Shown here: piece by piece, positions 1-11,129 of the stretch
Layout: every line of letters begins with the position of its first letter
Position numbering within the stretch: the first letter of the stretch is position 1
Source: Nemopilema nomurai
Lineage: Eukaryota > Cnidaria > Scyphozoa > Rhizostomeae > Rhizostomatidae
Reading direction: 5' to 3'
Assembly (NCBI GenBank): GCA_003864495.1
Contig: ML133379.1
Span: 1,618,848-1,682,847, forward strand
Length of the DNA: 64,000 bases
Program-made: the position numbers and the translations under genes
Notes under the pieces: generated by a model
Told to the model about the DNA's origin: nothing
The model's input: only the letters and a program-made list of their open reading frames with translations
Database searches by the model: none

Positions 1-3000
1 ATGCTATTTTGCTATTTTGATAACGATATGTTCAGTGATACTGAGCGATTGGTAGCGATCTTGATTAGTCGACTAAACATCATCATTGTCATGGATTTCA
101 TGAGTAAGATGATGAAAGCGTTTTAACGCCGTGTTAGTGACTTTATTGCTATTTTGCTATTTTGATAACGATATGTTCAGTGATACTGAGCGATTGGTAG
201 CGATCTTGATTAGTCGACTAAACATCATCATTGTCATGGATTTCATGAGTAAGATGATGAAAGCGTTTTAACGCCGTGTTAGTGACTTTATTTGCTATTT
301 TGCTATTTGATAATGATATGTTCAGTGATACTGAGCGATTGGTAGCGATCTTGATTAGTCGACTAAACATCATCATTGTCATGGATTTCATGAGTAAGAT
401 GATGAAAGCGTTTTAACGCCGTGTTTAGTGACTTTATTGCTATTTTGATAATGATATGTTCAGTGATACTGAGCGATTGGTAGCGATCTTGATTAGTCGA
501 CTAAACATCATCATTGTCATGGATTTCATGAGTAAGATGATGAAAGCGTTTTAACGCCGTGTTAGTGACTTTATAATGCTATTTTGCTATTTTGATAACG
601 ATATGTTCAGTGATACTGAGCGATTGGTAGCGATCTTGATTAGTCGACTAAACATCATCATTGTCATGGATTTCATGAGTAAGATGATGAAAGCGTTTTA
701 ACGCCGTGTTTAGTGACTTTATTGCTATTTTGATTTTGATAACGATATGTTCAGTGATACTGAGCGATTGGTAGCGATCTTGATTAGTCGACTAAACATC
801 ATCATTGTCATGGATTTCATGAGTAAGATGATGAAAGCGTTTTAACGCCGTGTTTAGTGACTTTATTGCTATTTTGATTTTGATAATGATATGTTCAGTG
901 ATACTGAGCGATTGGTAGCGATCTTGATTAGTCGACTAAACATCATCATTGTCATGGATTTCATGAGTAAGATGATGAAAGCGTTTTAACGCCGTGTTTA
1001 GTGACTTTATGCTATTTTGCTATTTTGATAACGATATGTTCAGTGATACTGAGCGATTGGTAGCGATCTTGATTAGTCGACTAAACATCATCATTGTCAT
1101 GGATTTCATGAGTAAGATGATGAAAGCGTTTTAACGCCGTGTTAGTGACTTTATTTGCTATTTTGCTATTTGATAACGATATGTTCAGTGATACTGAGCG
1201 ATTTGAGTTGATTAGTCGACTAAACATCATCATTGTCATGGATTTCATGAGTAAGATGATGAAAGCGTTTTAACGCCGTGTTTAGTGACTTTATAATGCT
1301 ATTTTGCTATTTTGATAACGATATGTTCAGTGATTGAGCGATTTGATTAGTGTCGACTAAACATCATCATTGTCATGGATTTCATGAGTAAGATGATGAA
1401 AGCGTTTTAACGCCGTGTTTAGTGACTTTATAATGCTATTTTGCTATTTTGATAACGATATGTTCAGTGATTGAGCGATTGGTAGCTTGTAGTCGACTAA
1501 ACATCATCATTGTCATGGATTTCATGAGTAAGATGATGAAAGCGTTTTAACGCCGTGTTTAGTGACTTTTATAATGCTATTTTGCTATTTTGATAACGAT
1601 ATGTTCAGTGATACTGAGCGATTGGTAGCGAGTTGATTAGTCGACTAAACATCATCATTGTCATGGATTTCATGAGTAAGATGATGAAAGCGTTTTAACG
1701 CCGTGTTTAGTGACTTTATAATGCTATTTTGCTATTTTGATAACGATATGTTCAGTGATACTGAGCGATTAGCGATGTTGATTAGTCGACTAAACATCAT
1801 CATTGTCATGGATTTCATGAGTAAGATGATGAAAGCGTTTTAACGCCGTGTTTAGTGACTTTATAATGCTATTTTGCTATTTTGATAACGATATGTTCAG
1901 TGATACTGAGCGATTGGTAGCGATCTTGATTAGTCGACTAAACATCATCATTGTCATGGATTTCATGAGTAAGATGATGAAAGCGTTTTAACGCCGTGTT
2001 TAGTGACTTTATTGCTATTTTGCTATTTTGATAAGATATGTTCAGTGATACTGAGCGATTGGTAGCGATCTTGATTAGTCGACTAAACATCATCATTGTC
2101 ATGGATTTCATGAGTAAGATGATGAAAGCGTTTTAACGCCGTGTTTAGTGACTTTATTGCTATTTTGTATTTGATAATGATATGTTCAGTGATACTGAGC
2201 GATTGGTAGCGATCTTGATTAGTCGACTAAACATCATCATTGTCATGGATTTCATGAGTAAGATGATGAAAGCGTTTTAACGCCGTGTTTAGTGACTTTA
2301 TAATGCTATTTTGATATTGATAATGATATGTTCAGTGATACTGAGCGATTGGTAGCGATCTTGATTAGTCGACTAAACATCATCATTGTCATGGATTTCA
2401 TGAGTAAGATGATGAAAGCGTTTTAACGCCGTGTTTAGTGACTTTATAATGCTATTTTGCTATTTGATAACGATATGTTCAGTGATACTGAGCGATTGGT
2501 AGCGATCTTGATTAGTCGACTAAACATCATCATTGTCATGGATTTCATGAGTAAGATGATGAAAGCGTTTTAACGCCGTGTTAGTGACTTTATAATGCTA
2601 TTTTGCTATTTTGATAACGATATGTTCAGTGATACTGAGCGATTGGTAGCGATCTTGATTAGTCGACTAAACATCATCATTGTCATGGATTTCATGAGTA
2701 AGATGATGAAAGCGTTTTAACGCCGTGTTAAGTGACTTTATAATGCTATTTTGCTATTTTGATAATGATATGTTCAGTGATACTGAGCGATTGGTAGCGA
2801 TCTTGATTAGTCGACTAAACATCATCATTGTCATGGATTTCATGAGTAAGATGATGAAAGCGTTTTAACGCCGTGTTTAGTGACTTTATAATGCTATTTT
2901 GCTATTTTGATAACGATATGTTCAGTGATACTGAGCGATTGGTAGCGATCTTGATTAGTCGACTAAACATCATCATTGTCATGGATTTCATGAGTAAGAT

Positions 3001-6000
3001 GATGAAAGCGTTTTAACGCCGTGTTTAGTGACTTTATAATGCTATTTTGCTATTTTGATAACGATATGTTCAGTGATACTGAGCGATTGGTAGCGATCTT
3101 GATTAGTCGACTAAACATCATCATTGTCATGGATTTCATGAGTAAGATGATGAAAGCGTTTTAACGCCGTGTTTAGTGACTTTATAATGCTATTTTGATT
3201 TTGATAATGATATGTTCAGTGATACTGAGCGATTGGTAGCGATGTTGATTAGTCGACTAAACATCATCATTGTCATGGATTTCATGAGTAAGATGATGAA
3301 AGCGTTTTAACGCCGTGTTTAGTGACTTTATTTTGCTATTTTGCTATTTTGATAACGATATGTTCAGTGATACTGAGCGATTGGTAGCGATGTTGATTAG
3401 TCGACTAAACATCATCATTGTCATGGATTTCATGAGTAAGATGATGAAAGCGTTTTAACGCCGTGTTTAGTGACTTTATAATGCTATTTTGCTATTTTGA
3501 TAACGATATGTTCAGTGATACTGAGCGATTGGTAGCGATCTTGATTAGTCGACTAAACATCATCATTGTCATGGATTTCATGAGTAAGATGATGAAAGCG
3601 TTTTAACGCCGTGTTTAGTGACTTTATAATGCTATTTTGCTATTTTGATAATGATATGTTCAGTGATACTGAGCGATTGGTAGCGATTGATTAGTCGACT
3701 AAACATCATCATTGTCATGGATTTCATGAGTAAGATGATGAAAGCGTTTTAACGCCGTGTTTAGTGACTTTATAATGCTATTTTGATATTGATAATGATA
3801 TGTTCAGTGATACTGAGCGATTGGTAGCGATCTTGATTAGTCGACTAAACATCATCATTGTCATGGATTTCATGAGTAAGATGATGAAAGCGTTTTAACG
3901 CCGTGTTTAGTGACTTTATAATGCTATTTTGATTTTGATAATGATATGTTCAGTGATACTGAGCGATTGGTAGCGATCTTGATTAGTCGACTAAACATCA
4001 TCATTGTCATGGATTTCATGAGTAAGATGATGAAAGCGTTTTAACGCCGTGTTTAGTGACTTTATAATGCTATTTTGCTATTTTGATAACGATATGTTCA
4101 GTGATACTGAGCGATTGGTAGCGATCTTGATTAGTCGACTAAACATCATCATTGTCATGGATTTCATGAGTAGAGATGATGAAAGCGTTTTAACGCCGTG
4201 TTAGTGACTTTATAATGCTATTTTGATATTGATAATGATATGTTCAGTGATACTGAGCGATTGGTAGCGATGTTGATTAGTCGACTAAACATCATCATTG
4301 TCATGGATTTTCATGAGTAAGATGATGAAAGCGTTTTAACGCCGTGTGTTAGTGACTTTATAATGCTATTTTGATTTTGATAATGATATGTTCAGTGATA
4401 CTGAGCGATTGGTAGCGATGTTGATTAGTCGACTAAACATCATCATTGTCATGGATTTCATGAGTAAGATGATGAAAGCGTTTTAACACGAGTTTAGTGA
4501 CTTTATTGCTATTTTGATTTTGATAATGATATGTTCAGTGATACTGAGCGATTGGTAGCGATGTTGATTAGTCGACTAAACATCATCATTGTCATGGATT
4601 TCATGAGTAAGATGATGAAAGCGTTTTAACCGTGTTTAGTGACTTTATTTTGCTATTTTGATTTGATAATGATATGTTCAGTGATACTGAGCGATTGGTA
4701 GCGATGTTGATTAGTCGACTAAACATCATCATTGTCATGGATTTCATGAGTAAGATGATGAAAGCGTTTTAACGCCGTGTTTAGTGACTTTATTTTGCTA
4801 TTTTGATTTGATAATGATATGTTCAGTGATACTGAGCGATTGGTAGCGATGTTGATTAGTCGACTAAACATCATCATTGTCATGGATTTCATGAGTAAGA
4901 TGATGAAAGCGTTTTAACGCCGTGTTTAGTGACTTTATAATGCTATTTTATTTTGATAATGATATGTTCAGTGATACTGAGCGATTGGTAGCGATGTTGA
5001 TTAGTCGACTAAACATCATCATTGTCATGGATTTCATGAGTAAGATGATGAAAGCGTTTTAACGCCGTGTTTAGTGACTTTATTTTGCTATTTTGATATT
5101 GATAATGATATGTTCAGTGATACTGAGCGATTGGTAGCGATGTTGATTAGTCGACTAAACATCATCATTGTCATGGATTTCATGAGTAAGATGATGAAAG
5201 CGTTTTAACGCCGTGTTTAGTGACTTTATTTTGCTATTTTGATTGATAATGATATGTTCAGTGATACTGAGCGATTGGTAGCGATGTTGATTAGTCGACT
5301 AAACATCATCATTGTCATGGATTTCATGAGTAAGATGATGAAAGCGTTTTAACGCCGAGTTTAGTGACTGCTATTTTGATATTGATAATGATATGTTCAG
5401 TGATATTGAGCGATTGGTAGCGATTTGATTAGTCGACTAAACATCATCATTGTCATGGATTTCATGAGTAAGATGATGAAAGCGTTTTAACGCCGTGTTT
5501 AGTGACTTTATTGCTATTTTGATTTTGATAATGATATGTTCAGTGATACTGAGCGATTGGTAGCGATGTTGATTAGTCGACTAAACATCATCATTGTCAT
5601 GGATTTCATGAGTAAGATGATGAAAGCGTTTTAACGCCGTGTTAAGTGACTTTATTTTGCTATTTTGATATTTTGATAATGATATGTTCAGTGATATTGA
5701 GCGATTGGTAGCGATGTTGATTAGTCGACTAAACATCATCATTGTCATGGATTTCATGAGTAAGATGATGAAAGCGTTTTAACGCCGTTTAGTGCTTTAT
5801 AATGCTTATTTTGATTTGATATGTTCAGTGATACTGAGCGATTGGTAGCGATGTTGATTAGTCGACTAAACATCATCATTGTCATGGATTTCATGAGTAA
5901 GATGATGAAAGCGTTTTAACGTGTTTAGTGACTTTATTTGCTATTTTGATTTTGATAATGATATGTTCAGTGATATGAGCGATTGGTAGCGATGTTGATT

Positions 6001-8745
6001 AGTCGACTAAACATCATCATCGTCATGGATTTCATGAGTAAGATGATGAAAGCGTTTTAACTCCGTGTTAAGTGACTTTATTTTGCTATTTTGATATTGA
6101 TAATGATATGTTCAGTGATATTGAGCAATTGGTAGCGATGTTGATTAGTCGACTAAACATCATCATTGTCATGGATTTCATGAGTAAGATGATGAAAGCG
6201 TTTTAACGCCGTGTTCAGTGCCTTTATAATGCTATTTTGATTTCGATAATGATATGTTCAGTGATACTGAGCGATTGGTAGCGATGTTGATTAGTCGACT
6301 AAACATCATCATTGTCATGGATTTCATGAGTAAGATGATGAAAGCGTTTTAACGCCGTGTTTAGTGACTTTATTTTGCTATTTTGATTTTGATAATGATA
6401 TGTTCAGTGATACTGAGCGATTGGTAGCGATGTTGATTAGTCGACTAAACATCATCATTGTCATGGATTTCATGAGTAAGATGATGAAAGCGTTTTAACA
6501 CCGAGTTTAGTGACTTTATTTTGCTATTTTGATTTTGATAATGATATGTTCAGTGATACTGAGCGATTGGTAGCGATGTTGATTAGTCGACTAAACATCA
6601 TCATTGTCATGGATTTCATGAGTAAGATGATGAAAGCGTTTTAACGCCGTTTAGTGACTTTATTTGCTATTTTGATATTGATAATGATATGTTCAGTGAT
6701 ACTGAGCGATTGGTAGCGATGTTGATTAGTCGACTAAACATCATCATTGTCATGGATTTCATGAGTAAGATGATGAAAGCGTTTTAACGCCGTGTTTAGT
6801 GACTTTATAATGCTATTTTGCTATTTTGATAATGATATGTTCAGTGTTATTGAGCGATTGGTAGCGATGTTGATTAGTCGACTAAACATCATCATTGTCA
6901 TGGATTTCATGAGTAAGATGATGAAAGCGTTTTAACGCCGTGTTTAGTGACTTTATTTTGCTATTTTGATATTGATAATGATATGTTCAGTGATACTGAG
7001 CGATTGGTAGCGATGTTGATTAGTCGACTAAACATCATCATTGTCATGGATTTCATGAGTAAGATGATGAAAGCGTTTTAACGCCGTGTTTAGTGACTTT
7101 ATTTTGCTATTTTGATTTGATAATGATATGTTCAGTGATATTGAGCGATTGGTAGCGATGTTGATTAGTCGACTAAACATCATCATTGTCATAGATCTCA
7201 TGAGTAAGATGATGAAAGCGTTTTAACGCCGAGTTCAGTGCCTTTATAATGCTATTTTGATATTGATAATGATATGTTCAGTGATATTGAGCGATTGGTA
7301 GCGATGTTGATTAGTCGACTAAACATCATCATTGTCATGGATTTCATGAGTAAGATGATGAAAGCGTTTTAACGCCGTGTTTAGTGACTTTATTTTGCTA
7401 TTTTGATTTCGATAATGATATGTTCAGTGATATTGAGCGATTGGTAGCGATGTTGATTAGTCGACTAAACATCATCATTGTCATGGATTTCATGAGTAAG
7501 ATGATGAAAGCGTTTTAACTCCGTGTTAAGTGACTTTATTTTGCTATTTTGATATTGATAATGATATGTTCAGTGATACTGAGCAATTGGTAGCGATGTT
7601 GATTAGTCGACTAAACATCATCATTGTCATGGATTTCATGAGTAAGATGATGAAAGCGTTTTAACGCCGTGTTAGTGCCTTTATAATGCTATTTTGATTT
7701 GATAATGATATGTTCAGTGATACTGAGCGATTGGTAGCGATGTTGATTAGTCGACTAAACATCATCATTGTCATGGATTTCATGAGTAAGATGATGAAAG
7801 CGTTTTAACGCCGGTTTAGTGACTTTATTTTGCTATTTTGATTTTGATAATGATATGTTCAGTGATACTGAGCGATTGGTAGCGATGTTGATTAGTCGAC
7901 TAAACATCATCATTGTCATGGATTTCATGAGTAAGATGATGAAAGCGTTTTAACGCCGTTTAGTGACTTTATTGCTATTTTGATTTGATAATGATATGTT
8001 CAGTGATACTGAGCGATTGGTAGCGATGTTGATTAGTCGACTAAACATCATCATTGTCATGGATTTCATGAGTAAGATGATGAAAGCGTTTTAACGCCGT
8101 TTAGTGACTTTATTTTGCTATTTTGATATTGATAATGATATGTTCAGTGATACTGAGCGATTGGTAGCGATGTTGATTAGTCGACTAAACATCATCATTG
8201 TCATGGATTTCATGAGTAAGATGATGAAAGCGTTTTAACGCCGTGTTTAGTGACTTTATAATGCTATTTTGCTATTTTGATAATGATATGTTTAGTGTTA
8301 TTGAGCGATTGGTAGCGATGTTGATTAGTCGACTAAACATCATCATTGTCATGGATTTCATGAGTAAGATGATGAAAGCGTTTTAACGCCGTGTTTAGTG
8401 ACTTTTTGCTATTTTGATATTGATAATGATATGTTCAGTGATACTGAGCGATTGGTAGCGATGTTGATTAGTCGACTAAACATCATCATTGTCATGGATT
8501 TCATGAGTAAGATGATGAAAGCGTTTTAACGCCGTGTTTAGTGACTTTATTTTGCTATTTTGATATTGATAATGATATGTTCAGTGATACTGAGCGATTG
8601 GTAGCGATGTTGATTAGTCGACTAAACATCATCATTGTCATGGATTTCATGAGTAAGATGATGAAAGCGTTTTAACGCCGTGTTTAGTGACTTTATAATG
8701 CTATTTTGCTATTTTGATAATGGTATGTTTAGTGTTATTGAGCGA
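1..8745 (+). repeat. ~145-bp satellite array, about 60 units
   Basis: Head-to-tail tandem array; successive copies of ATATGTTCAGTGAT recur about every 145 bp. I count 60 full units plus one degenerate terminal unit near 8700-8790. The left end is cut by the window. Each unit has an indel-rich AT segment (variants of TGCTATTTTGATATTGATAA), a middle GAGCGATTGGTAGCGAT segment, and a ~65-bp core that is almost invariant. The core holds three dyads: the 10-bp palindrome TAGTCGACTA; a nested hairpin (CATCATC pairs with GATGATG, and inside it TCATG pairs with CATGA); and GCGTT-TT-AACGC. No gene-like ORF runs through it. Centromeric, heterochromatic or other roles cannot be told from sequence alone. 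Confidence 0.97.
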
Positions 8746-8924
8746 TTTTAGTAGTTAAGTCGTAGACTAAATATCATCATTGTTCTGGGCTTCATTGGAG
8801 AAATGTTAGGATTTTTGTACCCTGTGTTCCAAAAAAGACTCGTTGATTATGGTGTGTCTTTAGGCCAATTTTGGTAGTTTGCTGTAGAGCGACATGCAAG
8901 CAAAAAGAAATTATCTGGATCACT

Positions 8925-9300
8925 GTTAATGGGAAGTCTCAATTTTAATTGAGAGTGTAATCAAATATTTTAATCTTAATCAACTTATTCTGTAAATTCC
9001 CATTGAATGACGCAGTCCTTTATTTTGGCATTGATGGTTGGATAGTTTATACACCTGTTGTTTTTATTTATACAAAAGGACTGCAAATGTCACCCATTTC
9101 AAGCCCCTCTTTTGGGTTTTTTAACTACGTTTGTATTGAATACTGTGTTTGATTTGCCGAAATATTGTTACAGCAGAGTTAAAAGGAACTGATCGAAAAT
9201 CAATTTGAGCAGTCAAAGGCCGTTTAAAGATACAAACAAATGCCAACTATGGGCAATCAACTTACGATCACACGCGTCCTTCTGAAACCGCTCGGTTACC
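8925..9300 (-). repeat. Dispersed relic repeat family X, copy a
   Basis: Read on the minus strand, this stretch aligns by eye with 24430-25250 and 37550-38260. Shared landmarks include TCAGAAGGACGCGTGTGA, GGACTGCGTCATTCAATG and the following ATTTGATTACACTCTCAATT. The copy is decayed and has no open frame of note. It lies just downstream (in minus orientation) of a family Y relic, so X and Y may be parts of one element. Not a recognised transposon class. Confidence 0.6.
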
Positions 9301-9569
9301 GTATTTACTGCACATGGAACAATCCGACGTTCCGATTGAAACACAAAACATTCATTGCCGTAAATGTTTCACAGGAGGATTGCTGTTTGACTACATTATT
9401 TACTCTCCAAAACTGTAAATCATATATGGAGATTCAAGTTATAATTGCTTAAGAAATCCAAGACTGGCTATCTCTCTCAACTAAGTGACAGTTGGCAAGA
9501 ATAGGTTGAACTGATGGTGTAAAGTCGTCTACCAAGATAAAGCTGTCAACTTGAATCAATAGTTTTCTA

Positions 9570-9960
9570 ATGATAGTTTTCTAATATCAACAAAGCCAAG
9601 GCGGCTGGCCAATAGTTCCCTTCACCTCCATGTAATACGCAGTTTTTCCTCAATATGCTCTTCGATAGAAAGAACGCGATATTTTCAATGCATTATAACT
9701 ATCTCGAGCTCCAACTAAATTTAAAAACGAAACACTTAGCTCTCAATGTTGAAAATTTACTTGAGTTCAGAATGCGTTCTAGCATTTGGCATTTCACTCA
9801 AAGGCTTTTCTAAAGTACCTGCTAAACGCTGACAATAAGAATAGTTTTCTGCCAAATAATACACTGTAGTTGCATGCTCTAAAGAGATTAGCGAATCGAA
9901 ACAGCTGATGTCTGAATTATTTCATCTTCGCCATCAAATGTTTGCTAAGTTTTGGCCATT
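9570..9960 (-). repeat. Dispersed relic repeat family Y, copy d
   Basis: The minus strand is similar to plus-strand 15890-16240, and the similarity is visible at protein level. Both copies encode an acidic start (EDEIIQ followed by A-x-S-x-R) and then VYY-x-A-x-N-x-S-x-CQ and SE-x-PN-x-R-x-x-SELK. This copy has in-frame stops, for example after the SIR residues. The pattern says an ancestral protein was conserved before both copies died. I do not recognise the protein. Confidence 0.55.
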
Positions 9961-10560
9961 TTGATGTTTGGAATATTTGCCAATCTCAGTTTTCATTTGT
10001 TAAAGGTTAAGTTTCGTGGCTTCCGAACATTTCCATGAATGCAGATTTCGCTCAAAGCTATTGTAGACGTGTCTGTTTTAGTATCTGGTCGTTCCACTCC
10101 TCTGAAATGGGATTTGAAGAAACCATTGATAAAAATACACCTATATGTATCATCCGTGCCTATATTTAGAAGTTTTTGTAACACCAGTGAGCCAAGTACA
10201 TCTGTCAAATCGACATCTATAGAACATAAGCAAACAATTATCCAAGAGAATCTTCTGTCAACAATCTTTCAAAGAATCCACAATATGGTTGACTCAAATA
10301 TAAAAGGGGTAGGTAGATTTTGGCACATAAATATTTTTGTAATGAACAATTAATTCACCTTATGTGTTTCTTTTTCGAGAAATCTAATTGATATTAGCGG
10401 GACAGTACAGTTTGAAAGGATTGAGACAACTATTTTCTCAAATAAAAGCGGAATGCTGTTGCACCGTTGAGATTATTTTCTGCCTTCACTTTATTCTTTA
10501 ATCGTTTGCTAGGTAAGAAAAGACTGCCATATATCGAAAGTTTTTTCAACTGGTATATGG
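9961..10560. other. Unassigned stretch with a 104-codon ORF
   Basis: A plus-strand ORF at 10039-10353 (104 codons) overlaps a 71-codon minus-strand ORF. Neither shows a domain, signal peptide or repeat that I recognise, and neither is conserved elsewhere in the window. I see no good evidence that either is a gene. Confidence 0.3.
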
Positions 10561-10569
10561 TACTCAGGA

Positions 10570-11110
10570 TTTCTGACAGTGACGTCATTGAGGAACAGAG
10601 CGATCACGTGCTCGATCAAATGCAGAAATAGGAAGGGAATTTATCGTGAACACGTGAACAAAAAATTTTCTGTGTGTCTGTTACATGCCCTGATAATTAA
10701 GTGATGAGTGCACAAAGTAACTGCAGAAAAAATAGTATCCTCCCTTTGAGTTTAATATAAAAAGCATAGTAGGACTGAGCTGTTCCGAACTCATTTTAAT
10801 GTGATTGAAGCTTAGTTACTTGTGCGGGTAATGCGGGTAACCGACGTTAAACTTCTCGTTTACTAGCAACTGCCGACGTTAAACTTCTTCGAATACTAGC
10901 AACTGCTGTTATGAATTAGACTTATACAAGATAGATAACCGTGCCTCTGTCGAGGATAAATTATGTCTTAAATGTGACCCAACTACATTGGAAACAGGGC
11001 TTTGATGATGGGGTCAGCCACAATCAATATTATTTTAGGCATCTGCGTTGTGCTTTGATACTGCAGAGAGTGTTTGGTTAATAAACATAGTTATAGTATT
11101 ACGTACCAAC
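10570..11110 (+). promoter_or_regulatory. Promoter-like or solo-LTR-like block
   Basis: Ordered along the plus strand are a perfect CRE (TGACGTCA, near 10580), an E-box (CACGTG, near 10606), a TATA-like AATATAAAAAGC near 10757 with possible start sites 25-35 bp later, and AATAAA near 11084. A ~33-bp tandem duplication (two copies of CCGACGTTAAACTTC ... TACTAGCAACTG) sits at about 10850-10910. This order (enhancer sites, TATA, start, poly-A signal) is what a solo LTR or a small Pol II unit would show. No second LTR copy or clear target duplication was found, so the call is tentative. Confidence 0.3.
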
Positions 11111-11129
11111 TGGAGATTCCTCTATTTTT

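Noticed and set aside
1..8745. Satellite as a hammerhead-ribozyme repeat
   Set aside because: GATGATGAAAGCG looks superficially like a hammerhead core, but CTGATGA followed by a stem and GAAA is not present on either strand.
1..8745. CENP-B box or CRISPR array
   Set aside because: No TTCG...A..CGGG box. The repeats are contiguous ~145-bp satellite units without unique spacers, in a eukaryote-like context.
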